Part shown: in pieces, positions 1 through 11,142 of the stretch
How the letters are laid out: each line of letters opens with the position of its first letter
How positions within the stretch are numbered: the first letter of the stretch is position 1
Source of the DNA: Nymphaea colorata
Lineage: Eukaryota > Streptophyta > Magnoliopsida > Nymphaeales > Nymphaeaceae
Direction of reading: 5' to 3'
Length of the DNA: 64,000 bases
Assembly (NCBI RefSeq): GCF_008831285.2
Contig: NC_045145.1
Span: forward strand, 23,932,802-23,996,801
The notes under the pieces: model-generated
The model's database searches: none
Seen by the model: only the letters and a program-made list of their open reading frames with translations
Told to the model about the DNA's origin: nothing
Translations under genes and position numbers: made by a program

Positions 1-945
1 TTTCTCTCTCTATTCATGTTAAATGTCTTCTCCAACAAATTTCTTATATACACACACACACACATATATATATAAATGTACATATATAATTGAATGTATA
101 TATAATTCTCTCTTTCTTATCCTGTAAAATTTCTCTTTCTTTTCGAATCAATATCCTCTTTTTATGAACTTTCATATATTTGTATGTCTGATAGTATGTA
201 CATTTCTCTCTCCTCCCTCTCTCCCTCTTTTTTATGAACTCCTTTTTTCACTCTGTTTAAGTTAATACTTCATTTTCAAAAACTTTCACATACATACGTA
301 TACATATATATATATATATATATATTAATATGCATATACATATATACATGTACGTATATGCATATAAAATACGTATAAAGATACGTATCTCTCCCTCTTT
401 TTAAATCTTTCATTGAGTGATATTTCAAATATCTCTTTCTCTCTCTCTCTCTCTTTCTCTCACTTATGATCACAAGCACCTCACCGAAAGATCTTAAGCA
501 AGATGAGATAGAGCTCTAACTAGGTAGTAACCGAATTAGAGCAAAACTTCAAACCTACTTAAAGTCTTAAAGAAACACTAAATCTACTTCAAAAATAATT
601 TTCCAAGCTTTCTAAATGGTATTTATAAAGATTTCTCAATTCAAGATGTTTTCAAATCAAAATATTTTACACTCTCAAGTGATTCTTTAAGAACTTTTTC
701 AAAAGTTTGAAACATCAAATCTTCAACATTTTCTGAACATAACACTGCATTTAGAATGACAAGGATGTTCAAGAAAAAAAAATGTATCAATAATAAACAT
801 AACCCTTGAATTGATTACCCCTTGTAAAGGCCCCAGGAACAGTTGATCCTCGTACCGATGGGCGAGTCCCTTTTTCTCTCATTTCAAATAGAACATCTTT
901 TTTCTGGAGTACTCTAAAAATGAAAAATTTTTGGGGATGCAAACA
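1..945 (+). mobile_element. LTR-A fragment, 3' part of a long gypsy LTR
   Basis: This is the downstream end of the long LTR that recurs through the window. Positions about 482-945 align with 14290-14738, 21010-21459 and 38535-38992, and in reverse with 34315-34760. It ends in GGGATGCAAACA, the CA terminus seen in the other copies. No primer-binding site follows, so it is a solo or truncated LTR; the window edge hides its 5' end and any target duplication. Confidence 0.8.
47..470. repeat. AC/AT microsatellites and CT-rich tracts inside LTR-A
   Basis: An AC run passes into AT at about 50-75, an AT run lies at 303-325, and CT tracts lie at 208-232 and 430-462. The same order of pyrimidine tracts and AT runs occurs in the other LTR-A copies (13580-13810, 20440-20700, 37870-38200), so it is a property of the LTR. 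A frame on the minus strand here is only low-complexity translation. Confidence 0.85.
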
Positions 946-947
946 TA

Positions 948-2080
948 ATCTATAGCAAAAGATGAAATGACACGAATGCCCAATAGAATTAGAATTCAAA
1001 TAGGAAAAATGAGAGGGAATTTGGCAACTTGGGAGTCCAATGTTGATTGGGCTTGACATGAGCAAGAAATAAGCTGCTGTCATTGTGTTTTAAAATGCTA
1101 ATCTAAAGCATCATATGAAACAATAAAATCACCTGAAGTGGTAATCAAACTAAGAAATGAGAGCAAATTTGGCAACTTGTTTTTAACAATGACTAGACTT
1201 CCCATGAACAAGAAATAATTAAGCTGCTTCAGTGTGTTTTACAATGTTGATCTAAAATATCAGGTAAAAGAATGTAGTCGGCCCACTGAAAGCAAAAATC
1301 AAATGGCTTAAGAGGGTTATTTAATTGTAAAGGAACAAAGCTGATGCTAGACTCAGCTTAGCTCTAAGATCTTTCATCACCAATTCTAGGTAGTCTGCAG
1401 CTGGTGCTGATATGTGTCATTAAGCTTACCTTGGTCTTCAAGCCCATGATTCTTGTGCCAATTTTTAGCAAAGAATAAAATACATTTTATTAGATGAATA
1501 ACTTTCAAATGGACCAACTAAAATGCAGCCAGGTGTCGATATAGTAAACTTATACTTGGTGACTAATCAAGTTTCACATGTTGGTAGCACTAAAATGCTT
1601 CATTTTACGTGGAATTAATTTCCCTTATACTTCAGTTACCCCGCTAATGAGACATTTCACTTAAAGTGATTGACTATTCACACCCATTTCATGAATTCTT
1701 TAATTCGTTAAAAAAAAAAAGAAACTCGTTCAATCACTTATAAAGTAAATTTCCCAATTTTAAAAGCAAATTCAACATAGAAATTCATTTTCGAAAAAAA
1801 TAACATTCTGACATTGGACCAACCTATTTCAAACACCCCCAACCCAGCTGATTAATTATTAGCCAATTGTTTGAAATAATCAATCAATCTTCAATAACAC
1901 AACCATCAAATGAAAACGTATGCCAAGAAAATTAGCAATTTATATTATTTTGTATGGCTCACCATCTCTTTCTTTTGGATACATATTCATTGTCGATTTT
2001 CTATAGCCATATTCTGTCATGGATTTTACGGTTGTAAACAAAAACGATTGAATGGAATAATGAACTGTTCATGTACTTGT
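948..2080 (+). repeat. IR1 left arm
   Basis: This stretch is the diverged reverse complement of 2355-3540. Anchors are AGACTTCCCATGAACAAG at 1196 against its complement near 3290, AGTTTACTATATTGAC-like text near 1540 against 3065, and GGAATAATGAACTGTTCATG at 2053 against 2362. The arm also has an internal duplication at 1021-1085 and 1170-1250. It starts directly after the LTR-A terminus. No gene was recognised. Related sequence lies at 40085-41000. Confidence 0.75.
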
Positions 2081-2354
2081 TTTCAGCCTCCCTATATCTC
2101 TTTCTATGTAGTTGCAGGCTGCTTCTTGATTAAGTACAAAAGGGACAAAGGAAAGTGGTGGACAGACTAAGAAGATAGTTGAAAGAAAAAAAAAACTCCC
2201 ACACTTTGGACAGATTTTAAAAAAAAAAAGAGTACCGGAAAGGAAGACAATAATGAAAAAGATTGTCCCCCTGATATGGCTTTCTATGTCAATCAGGCTG
2301 CGTAATGTCCACTTTTGAAACTCCTCAATTCTGAAATATCGGGAGGCAGAGGTG
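2081..2354. repeat. IR1 spacer
   Basis: This is the central segment of IR1. It has two A-rich runs (2186-2196, 2218-2229) and a short internal similarity between 2093-2130 and 2273-2310. No gene was seen. Confidence 0.6.
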
Positions 2355-3540
2355 AAGTACATGAACAGTTCATTATTCCATTTATTTGTTTCTATTCTGT
2401 GACCATAAGCTCCTTGGCAGAATGCTGGCTACAGAGAATAGATACTCAACCGCAGAAGAAAGTAATGGTGATCAGCCATACAAAATAATACAAATTGCTA
2501 GTTCTCTTGGCGCTTTTGTTTGATTATTGTATTATTGAATATTGCTTTCATTGTTTCATGCAATTACCCATCTTCTTCATCCTATCTTGAGTGAGGAGCT
2601 TTCCCTCATAAGCCAAGTAAAAACCGGCAAATTCTTGTAGAGCTGAATAGTTCCAGAAATATTTTCCGAGACTGAATCCAGGATCGAATATGGGTCAATC
2701 ATCCTTGGAGCTGCACTTTAACAGATCCAGACTCAATTTTAGGACTGGGCCTCCTCAACAATTTCAGTTTTGCTCCCTCTCTCAGATGCAAGATGGTATA
2801 ATACCACCTTTTCTTTATTTATTTGTTGGAATATTTTTTTTACACTATGGACTTTGATTTTGAGATTGGGAAATTTGCTTTAAGAGTAATTGAACAACTT
2901 TTTTTATTTTTTTAGAACTAAAGAACATGAAGTGGTTTTGAGAAGTAAATCACTTTAATGGCTCATTAGTGGGATAAGTGAAGCATGGGGGAAATTAATT
3001 CCATGTAAAACGAAGCCACTTTAGCCTTATGGACATGTTAAACTTGCTAGCTAACCAAGCATAAGTTTACTATATTGACAATAGCCACATTTAAGTTGGT
3101 CCATTTGCAACATCAGCTGGTCCTAGGATCCAACCTGGACCACTAAAAGTGTGGCTTGAACTTGTTCTGCTAATATAATTGGCGCATGAAGCATGTGCAT
3201 GCAAACCGAAATATAGTTATTGGCACAAGTAGAGTTGATACTCATGTAGCTCGAACCAATGATCAGCTGCTTAATTATTTCCTGTTCATGGGAAGTCTAA
3301 TCATCCTTAGACTAACAAGTTGCCAAATTAGCTTTCATTTCCTTATTTGATTTCCACCTTCAATTGGGCGATTGTATCGTTTCATATGATGCTCTATATT
3401 AACATTGTAAAATACAATGTCAGCATCTTATTTCTTATTCATGTCAAACCCAGTCTTGACAAGCAAGTTATGGAATCCACTCTCATTTCCCACCTTCTCT
3501 TCTCTATTGGTTGAGTCCTTACATCATGACATAATTCTCC
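2355..3540 (-). repeat. IR1 right arm
   Basis: This arm is the reverse complement of the left arm, with many substitutions and indels, so the structure is old. The best-kept blocks are 2358-2540, 2930-3110 and 3230-3470. A short plus-strand frame at 3417-3608 runs across the arm edge and matches no family I know. Confidence 0.75.
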
Positions 3541-3552
3541 GAATTACACCAC

Positions 3553-4290
3553 TGGATCACCTACAAAAGATGATGATGAAGAGGATCATGAAGAAAATGA
3601 AGCCCTAGATCCCTCTGTTCACTGGCTATGATGAAAAGACCCATCCCCTCGAAGGTTCACCACCAGATTCTCTATATTTCTGCCACATTAATCTTGCTGG
3701 CAGTCATAGGAAAACCCTAAACCTAGACTTCATGTATTTCAGAATTTAGTTGAGAAGCCTTCAAGTGGTCGGCGTGTAGACCACCACCTGGGTCTCTCCT
3801 ATCATTTGTGAGTGCTCAATTTGATGGTGTGATGGATCCTTCCTCTGGAAGTCATTTTCTTCATTGCAAATCCAAAAAATGGCACTAGAACAGCTTCCCT
3901 TGTAAGAAAACCGCCACACGATCAAATTGAGAACTCGACAAATGATTGAAGAGACTGAGATAGAGGAATACCTGGTGGAGATGCCAACCGCTTGAAGTCT
4001 CCTCAGTCGGGTTCCGAAGCACTGGAAGTCCAAGCTAAGGTTTGCCCAAGATCATGGCGGTAATATGGAGAATCTAGATCCCCCACTTTCAAGGGAACAA
4101 GTCGTTGCATCGTAGGCATTAAATATGAGCAGTGGTGGAGATAGAATTTTTTGGTTAAGAGGCTTTGACACGAAGCTAATGCAGGCATTGTGTGCGCAGT
4201 ACCTTGTAGTTCTGGTATTGAACTCTGAGGTGGACACAGAGATCTAGGTCTTCATCTTCATGATCCTCTTCATCATCATTTCAAAAATGG
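3553..4290. repeat. Small inverted repeat, arms of about 65 bp
   Basis: Positions about 3553-3625 contain GATGATGATGAAGAGGATCATG and are mirrored in reverse at about 4229-4290, with about 600 bp between. The arm text encodes an acidic D/E run in one frame, so it could be a duplicated gene edge and not a transposon terminus. The overlapping minus-strand frames at 3761-4237 match no family I know. Confidence 0.55.
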
Positions 4291-4469
4291 TGGAGGAGGT
4301 TTGTATGGAGAATTCCATGATCACCTACAGAGTCAACCCAGAGAGAGAAAGAAAGAGAGAGAGAAAGATAAGAGTTTATGAAAGCATAAAAGCTCATAAG
4401 ATTGACATAATAATGTAAATTATGGTAATAGAAAGAAATAATGGGGTGGTCTGGTCAAGATGGCTTGGA

Positions 4470-5500
4470 TTCCTATATGCCTACTAATGAATAACCTTTT
4501 TTTAATCAATATACATCCATACATACTTTGCATTGTTAGTATTTTCTACCTAATTAGAACAAAATAAAAACCATTGTGAATTAACGGAATAGTAAAAACG
4601 TGAAATTTTCAAGACCTACATACCAGCTTTTTTTACTTTGGGGTAGAACCACCTGTCAAAAATCTCAAAAATAAAGAGTAACAATGCATAGTGAATGACA
4701 TAAGAGGAAGTCATTAACCACCATGATGGTATTCATAAGGGGCTCCTCAGGATGCCTTTTGCCTTCACCCAACAAACTATAACTAAACGAGATAATATAT
4801 AGCAGCACAAACAAGGAGAAGCATACATTGAGTTGTGGAACTCATACATGTGGCTTTGAATATTTTAGATTAATGTGCAGTAAAGTTGAAGAATATCGCT
4901 TTCGATGGTCATAAATTGAAGCAATGGGCGATTTATAGTACTTAGTATGACTTTAGGAAAGAATCATTTGGTAGGTGACCAAATAAGAAATTAGGGGAAA
5001 TATGAAAATAAATCTCTTTTTTCTTTTTTAATTAATTGAGAAAAATTGTTGTCTTTAGTAAACTCTAGGTTGATCTTCATTTGTCATAATAGTTGGCACC
5101 ATTCCTTCTTTAGTTGTCTTACAAATCTTTCATGATTAATGTCAATTAGTCTCAAATTTGAATATGTAAGAAGACAAAAGCAAGAAAGATTTTTTTCCCC
5201 TTCTTTTACAAAGTAAAAAATGACTGCTAGCATTTCAACATACCAAGAAAATGTAGTTGGTGGGAATGCTTGAAAATAAAAAAGTGAAAGATTATAAATT
5301 ACAATTGCCTTGGCTACCTACCCAAGTTACTAGGAATGTTGGCGCCCCTGTGCCACCAAGTAGGAATATGTCTTGCCAGTTCTTCTTCACATGGTGATTT
5401 TCACTAATAAATAATGAAAATAAGCAAAAAATCAACATGTTTGGACTAAAAACGAAAGGAATATTGCTACCATCACCACTGTTCCCTCACTTTTAAGCAT
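4470..5500 (+). repeat. R2 dispersed segment, copy C
   Basis: This aligns in direct orientation with 15440-16265 and 55600-56480. Shared text includes GTTGTGGAACTCATACATG, AGGAAAGAATCATT and, near 5340-5370, CACCAAGTAG. It is more diverged than the other copies and lacks their first kilobase. No coding sequence is conserved between copies, so this is probably non-coding repetitive DNA. Confidence 0.7.
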
Positions 5501-6117
5501 AATGAATTTATCTGCAAGAAGTTTCTGGGCTAACATGACATTCTTTCACTTCAGAAACAGATGAGTGCATGCTCCATATTGCTTCCACATACTACAAATC
5601 TACTAACTAGTTGAATCCCAAAGTGTGTTGAAGCTTCTCAAAATTGATAGCCACTCATCCAGAGCAAGGAAGAGAGCCCATTTGACTCTGAAATGGCCTC
5701 ATTTCTTCACCTCTTTGTACCAGGACCATGTGGCATTGATCATTTGATTCTCCCCACTAATTCATTTTCTGTATCTTGACAACATTAAACACAGTTGAAT
5801 AAATTTAAAATCAATGGTCCTATGATCTGTTCTGCTTTCTTCCTAACACTCGTATGTGTTTCCATTAAAAGAAATATGTGTCAGAGGCTGATTTCTGCGT
5901 AAGAGTACTGCTGCAAGGAGGACATTGGGAGGGTCTTATTTTTGCAAATCTGCTCTAGAAATTTAAAAATTAAGAATAAATGGTAGCCATATAATGTGGC
6001 AAACCATACTTTCTAGGCTTATTTCCTCTTTTTCCTCCTTATTAAACCTGATAAAGCAGGGTGGCAGGCTTTGGTATGACGCTATCAGGAGAGGCAAAAC
6101 TAACTATTGGAGGTTCA

Positions 6118-6163
<46 letters not shown>

Positions 6164-8418
6164 CAGTTTGAGGAAATTATTAAGTGAAAAGCTATTTGAG
6201 ATGTTGTGCTCTAGATCCATGGCCTAAATGCTTATGCTTCCTCAAGGTTTGTGTTGCATTACCTTGCTAATTTTTTTCTGGTTGCTGCCATTGTTTACTT
6301 GTTACAGTGTAGACACGTGCTATTCTGTTTTAACAAGATGCTCATATAAGAGACTTCTAAAGCCGAAAACATATGGGGAAATACATAATTCTTTTAGGGA
6401 AAGTAAAAAAAAGATTCATAACAAGGAATATCATGACTTTCATGAGATAACGTTGATGGTTTATTAAATATTTTTTAAAGTTCTTGCTTGCTGATAAGTG
6501 TACGTGTACATATTACCTTAATATCTGCTATGTCAATTACGTCATGTATTTTAATGTATTAGGGAAAATTGTAAGTTGTAACAACTATTATGTTATTCTT
6601 TTTTTTCAGAATAATTCATTTCAAATGCCGCGTTACCAAAGATTGAACTGTGTGTTACCATATGCTTGTTAGGGAACCTGACCTGGCTTTCTGCAATTGG
6701 AATCAGCTGTTAGCAAAATAATCTATAAGATTTAGCTGTACGTTACGGAATCACGCTCAGTAATGTTGTTGGTAGTGCATGTGGTAACATTGTGGGTGTG
6801 CTACTAAATACCTTTAATTATGTGTTTTCAATGTTACTAAATGGTAAATTTCTTGTAGTGTATGGTTGATCTTGCTTTTCAATCACACCCAAATAGTTAA
6901 TGTCTCATTCGTTGCTACACCTTCTGAATACTCATCATATTAATTCCTGTTGCACAACTATCACTTATCATTTCCTTATTGAGAAAATATTTGATGAAAT
7001 GCTTATAAAACAATCGTCTTCTAGACAATGCTGGTAGTTGGAGACCACAAGCACAGACACTTGCTTGAACTGCATCAACTGTTTCATGAAATGTTTGAGC
7101 TATTGTCCCATGGAATATAATGCTTGCAGGATGTGTTCAATGCAGATGTCCTAAGGGGACTCTGTCTCCCTTCCATGAAATGCAATTACCATCTATGACA
7201 AAGTGACAATCATCAATCAATAGTTGCTTATTGATAAAGAAATAGTAGTTGTATTTACTATAATCATGTAATCATGCTTACTACTTATACATTGACCAAT
7301 CATGGAAAACATATGCCTTTCTCCTCAATTGAAAAATTTTTGCAGTTACCGACATTATAAGGAACTAAAAGGTAAAAAATCTACTAAAATTGGGTGTTAG
7401 AATTCCAACATTTTTTCCGAGGCTCGTTTTGAATATTTGTTTCTTTTAGACTGACTATAAGTTGCTCAAAGTATATGAACTTCAGGCTGAAGTTGACTAC
7501 CATTTTCTTATAACTGATTACTAGTGGCTACTATCTGAACAATTTATATTCCTAATTTGTCGCTCAACCTGTAATCAACTAAGCTTGTCAGAGCTTTTGA
7601 TTTGTGGTTATTACATAACTTCCATTTGTATTTTGTAGGATAGGAAATGCATTTGTTCTCGGTTGGACAATGGAAAAATAGATGGGTCAAATGCTTGTAC
7701 AACTTTGTTGTATTCAAATGACAAGTTATATATTGTTTTTCTTTTAAAATTAATAGTTTACAAAATCCAGCCCAAGTCACCAAGTTGACCCCCGAGTCAC
7801 GAATCAGTAATGAACTTAGTCTAGTCCCAAGTCATTGAATTTTAAATCATAGATCAGTTTCTCTCACTGCAACTTTATGTTGAACACTCTTGGTGAGAGA
7901 ATGTTGTTTGTTCTTGCGTTGAATAAAGGAAGATAGGAAAGATAATTAATTAGTTCTGCAATGCAGCCGTCAGGTTTAGTTAATGTCTCGACACGTGCTG
8001 CACACCACGGCCCCAGTTTTATAGCATAAGAGATAACGCTTTATGGAGAACATTAATTTCTAAATCGGATGCTTTTTTTTTCTTTTAAGAAAAGGCGTCG
8101 AGCTGGTTATGTGCACGCCTAAGTGGCAAGAAAATTATCAAAATGCCCCTATTTAAATAAAAAAAACTTTTAAAAAAAGATTAAAAATTAAAAAGTCTAA
8201 ACTACCTATTATTTTATAAAATAAATTCAAAAATCCCATCTAGCACTTCTAAGGCAGATTTGTTGCATATAATATTTAAGTGGAGAGCGTCGGGATATAT
8301 GCTGACATCCTATCTCAGACATCGCATTGGACAGAGACTCGTTGGCACTCCATGTGGGGCAGGTGCGACAGTGGTGACGTCACAAAAATTTTGAAGAAGT
8401 GCAGCAACAAGAAAAAAT
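5501..8418. other. Unassigned stretch
   Basis: No gene could be supported in this AT-rich stretch. It holds a CT/CA microsatellite at 6117-6163 and short frames at 5994-6672 that look accidental. On the minus strand around 7050-7250 there are faint similarities to a PIF/Harbinger transposase (a GTIAQTFHETVDAV-like stretch), too weak to call. The part at 8080-8400 is rich in short A/T runs. Confidence 0.5.
6117..6163. repeat. (CT)n(CA)n microsatellite
   Basis: A run of CT dinucleotides is followed directly by CA dinucleotides. A short frame at 5994-6227 reads through it and owes its length to the repeat. Confidence 0.95.
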
Positions 8419-9050
8419 ACCCAACACAGTCAGTCTAAACTCAAACTTTAATTAACGAGACCACGGAATTTTCAAGGTAAATAAAAAAACAGAAATTTGG
8501 TTTTAAGTTCACACTAATTATGTCAAAATTTCTAATACTTCCTAGGTTAGTAGATTTTGGACCCGAACCCTGTGCAGCGGTTCAAGAAAACACAAATCCA
8601 GGTCAGGACCATCCAAATAACAAGGAGAGATCCAATTGAATTACACTTTCTTTTCTTTTACTTTTCTTTTAAAAATTCAGAAAAGATGCATAACTTGCAC
8701 CTACGTTTTTGGAAAAGAAAATTCATGGGACTAATCGTCAAGTCAAACATTATCGAATTTTTTGGGCTGGTTTTGTCCCTCGAAAAATCAAGCATAATCT
8801 CATAAAATATTATTATTTCAACGGCATGAATATGAACCTTGTGACCATAGATGAATAAGTTGATTCAACTGACTATATGACTTCCAAAAACATACACATT
8901 CCTTCCAACATTAAATAAATTCCAAGGTAATAGAAGATGGGTTAGTTGAAAACTCTAAAAATACGTCTGCACCCCAAACGTAGTTTAAATTACTCAAGTC
9001 CACCTCGATCCACCATTCAATTTGAGTTTAGACTGACTGTGTTGGATTCA
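8419..9050. repeat. Inverted-repeat pair of about 33 bp, possible non-autonomous transposon
   Basis: CCAACACAGTCAGTCTAAAC at about 8420-8440 returns in reverse at about 9028-9048, with the match extending through CTCAAA on the inner side. The 630-bp span has no transposase. The flanks show no clear target duplication, so a DNA transposon is suggested but not shown. Confidence 0.55.
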
Positions 9051-9297
9051 GTCGCATGCTCTATGTACTGCAAAAGCTTTACTACGAGAGAAAAAGAGAG
9101 AGACAGAGAGAGAGATCCAATCACTTGGGCTAGGTACTCATTCTAGTTAACCATAGTTGCATGATTTGTGCACAAATTAAATTCAAAAATCAAGCTCTGA
9201 GGAGTGCATTTTTCATCCACTTGAAAAGCCAACGTTCAAAACGGGCAAATAACATTTATACATCAAAACAACATGTTAGTATGACATTCAAAACAAC
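9051..9297. other. Unassigned stretch with GA microsatellite
   Basis: A GAGA tract lies at 9088-9116. The rest shows no gene or repeat relationship that I could support. Confidence 0.5.
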
Positions 9298-9810
9298 TCA
9301 AAACTTATTACAACTGCCTAAAAAAGCCACTGTATTTTTTGTCCAAATATACGCGTGAGAGAAAAGAGGAGGATGGGGAGCAGATGTTTTGTTCGTCCTT
9401 GCCCATGAAAGCATGATGGGAAGTGCAATGCACGATCCAATGGTGATCAGGACGGCAAGTGTTGTAACAAGCATGGAGATGGCCAGAATGTGGTTAAGGC
9501 GGACCTCACTAATTCGCAGATATGAAGCAAATAGTAGCCAGTATGAATAAGAGAGAAGGAAAGCAACGAGCAAGCACAAGACTACAAGCAAAGGGAGGCA
9601 GAGCCAGTCAGCGGGCAGGTTCTCTACCAAGCACACTGGCTCAAGACCATTAATCTCGTAAACCTGAACACCGATGAGACGCATCCCGAAGGGCTCGTAA
9701 TTGGACATAACATGCCGTTGATGCGTCTCAATTTGCAAAGTGGAAGGATTCATCATGGGTAAAGAGGCAGAAACAGGGGAGAAAGAGACAATGAAATAGA
9801 AAGCCAACAA
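9298..9810 (-). CDS. Putative membrane protein, IR2 left-arm copy
   Basis: A 170-residue frame of unrecognised family. It is related to frames at 12342-12714 and 59966-60541. The conserved core has a polar part (about residues 20-55, containing STLQIETHQ), then ADWLCLPLLVVLCLLVAFLL and a second hydrophobic stretch ending ITIGSCIALPIML, so two membrane spans are likely. It lacks the first 70 residues or so of the 60-kb copy and reads past the point where that copy stops, adding about 35 residues ending GSCNKF. Compared with the 60-kb copy the frame is kept across a whole-codon indel in the first span, which suggests past selection as protein. It faces away from the SIAMESE-related gene, with about 390 bp between. 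Start codon chosen as the first ATG; function unknown. Confidence 0.4.
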   Translation of the reverse strand: MLAFYFIVSFSPVSASLPMMNPSTLQIETHQRHVMSNYEPFGMRLIGVQVYEINGLEPVCLVENLPADWLCLPLLVVLCLLVAFLLSYSYWLLFASYLRISEVRLNHILAISMLVTTLAVLITIGSCIALPIMLSWARTNKTSAPHPPLFSHAYIWTKNTVAFLGSCNKF

Positions 9811-9840
9811 TCTCCGGCAGCGGAGAACCTAATCTGGGGA

Positions 9841-10195
9841 GTGGTTCAGACTACAACCCAAATTTATGGAGCGATTTCACAATCCTTCCCTTCGCTTCTT
9901 CTTTTCAATTGTGGAGTTGCAGGCAAGAAAAATAAGAAAACGCTGTGGCAAAATTTAAAATCATCTGAAAGCATGACGAGAAACCCTAAGATCAAAGGCC
10001 AAGGGAAAGGGCAAAGGCAAAAAAAAAAATCAAAATGCCACCATTTTTTCAAAGAAAATCAGTTATCCGGCTGTTCTCGCGTCTCTTAACTGCAAATTTT
10101 GGTCCGAAAACAACCGCGTTCTTTTCCCATTGGACGGAAAAGTGAAGGACACGTTTACATGACGATGCTTCTGTAATTTTAACGCCATTGGTATT
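9841..10195. promoter_or_regulatory. Divergent intergenic region, possible bidirectional promoter
   Basis: This lies between the minus-strand membrane frame and the plus-strand SIAMESE-related frame, and is duplicated at 11957-12311. It is more GC-rich and less repetitive than its surroundings and contains an AAACCCTAA motif (about 9981), common in plant promoters near start sites. The short frames in it (9841-10089, 9864-10052) look accidental. Promoter activity is inferred from position only. Confidence 0.35.
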
Positions 10196-10574
10196 TTGAT
10201 TTCAGTAGCCCTCGGCTTTCGAACAAAAGGGAGTACCTCTAATGACCACGATGCTAATAATATCAGGATTGAGCTCCTCATATTTGTTCCAGACAAGGTG
10301 ACAATGGTCATAGTTGGTGATCATGGTCGAGACTGCCATGACTGGGACACATGTCAGACTCCTACTTCAGTGATACCGATGATGACCATCTGCAGGTGCC
10401 CGTCAGCTCCCCGGAAACAGAAGCCTAAGACTTAAAAGAAAAGACTTGCAGGTTCTCCGACTGACTGACATCAGCTACGAAGATATCCTGAGTTTGCTCC
10501 GGCCATTGCAGTTGAATCATCAACCAGGTGAATGCCCGAAGTGGAAGATCATGAGATGTTCTGCAGATCAATAG
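10196..10574 (+). pseudogene. SIAMESE-related CDK inhibitor (SMR) pseudogene, IR2 left arm
   Basis: SMR proteins bind cyclin-CDK complexes in the plant nucleus and push cells from division into endoreduplication. The signature here is DTCQTPTS..IP....CRCPSAPRKQKP, encoded at about 10346-10432, which fits the family pattern CxTPTSxxxxIP followed by CPxAPRKxKP. A frameshift follows directly: the stop at 10434 comes after KPKT because about 5 bases present in the right arm (near 11725) are missing. Beyond it the second conserved part continues in another frame as DISYEDILSLL (about 10470-10502), like the family's C-terminal D/E-containing cyclin-binding region, and ends at the stop at 10572-10574. 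The real start may be the ATG at 10196 or the later one in MVIVGDHG. Family assignment rests on motif recall and is fairly secure; the subclass is not. Confidence 0.65.
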
Positions 10575-11007
10575 GCCACTCATGTATCTTTGGCGCATGG
10601 CAACAGGTGCACTGTGAAATAAATGTGACATTAGTGTCATTTCCCTATGTACTAATTTGCTGGGGTTGTTTGAAGGGATTGCAACTTACTAAATGTATGT
10701 ATCATCTTAAATGCCAAACTAAGTTGTGCTCAAGGGATGACTATCATATTGCACTAGCAACCAAGCCATGACAGGCAGCTATGAGCATTTATATTTTTTC
10801 TTTACTTATAACTTAGGAAGTGCAAATGGGATTTTATTGCCAATAAGATCGTCCTAGGTTGCAATCAAAGTATTTCAAATATATCAATTGGATATAGTTT
10901 GTTTCTTGGTGCAAACGGATTGAGCCATGGATCTAGTCTCTGTTTAGCATGATTGAATTGTAGTGCACCTTCGAGATAAATTTGGAGCAGGTTTGAGTGC
11001 GGATCGG

Positions 11008-11142
11008 GTCAATTTATCCAAACTTATCCTGTTGCCTCTCTAAAGGATCAAGATATGGATACATTTCGCTGGCTCAAGATCAGACAAGTAAACCCATGTG
11101 CAAAGTTCCACGCCGGTGACACAGACATAAACCATTTGAGTA
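11008..11142. repeat. IR2 central spacer (loop)
   Basis: This is the only unpaired part of IR2, 135 bp. It contains AAGGATCAAGATATGGATAC and no recognisable gene. A transcript crossing it would carry about 1.57 kb of self-complementary sequence on each side. Confidence 0.9.

Larger units (their letters stand above)
9438..11007 (+). repeat. IR2 left arm
   Basis: This is a close reverse complement of 11143-12714. The arm holds, from its outer edge inward, the membrane-protein frame on minus, a divergent intergenic part and the SIAMESE-related gene on plus. Differences are scattered single bases and a few 1-5 bp indels. The innermost matching text is GAGTGCGGATCGG at about 10995-11007. The duplicated module really begins further out, near 9300, because the 60-kb relative shares that part; the right arm was cut there by an LTR. 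Confidence 0.93.

Noticed and set aside
7050-7250. Possible PIF/Harbinger transposase remnant on the minus strand
   Set aside because: Only about 15 residues look similar (TIAQTFHETVDAV) and no catalytic motif or element ends are visible.
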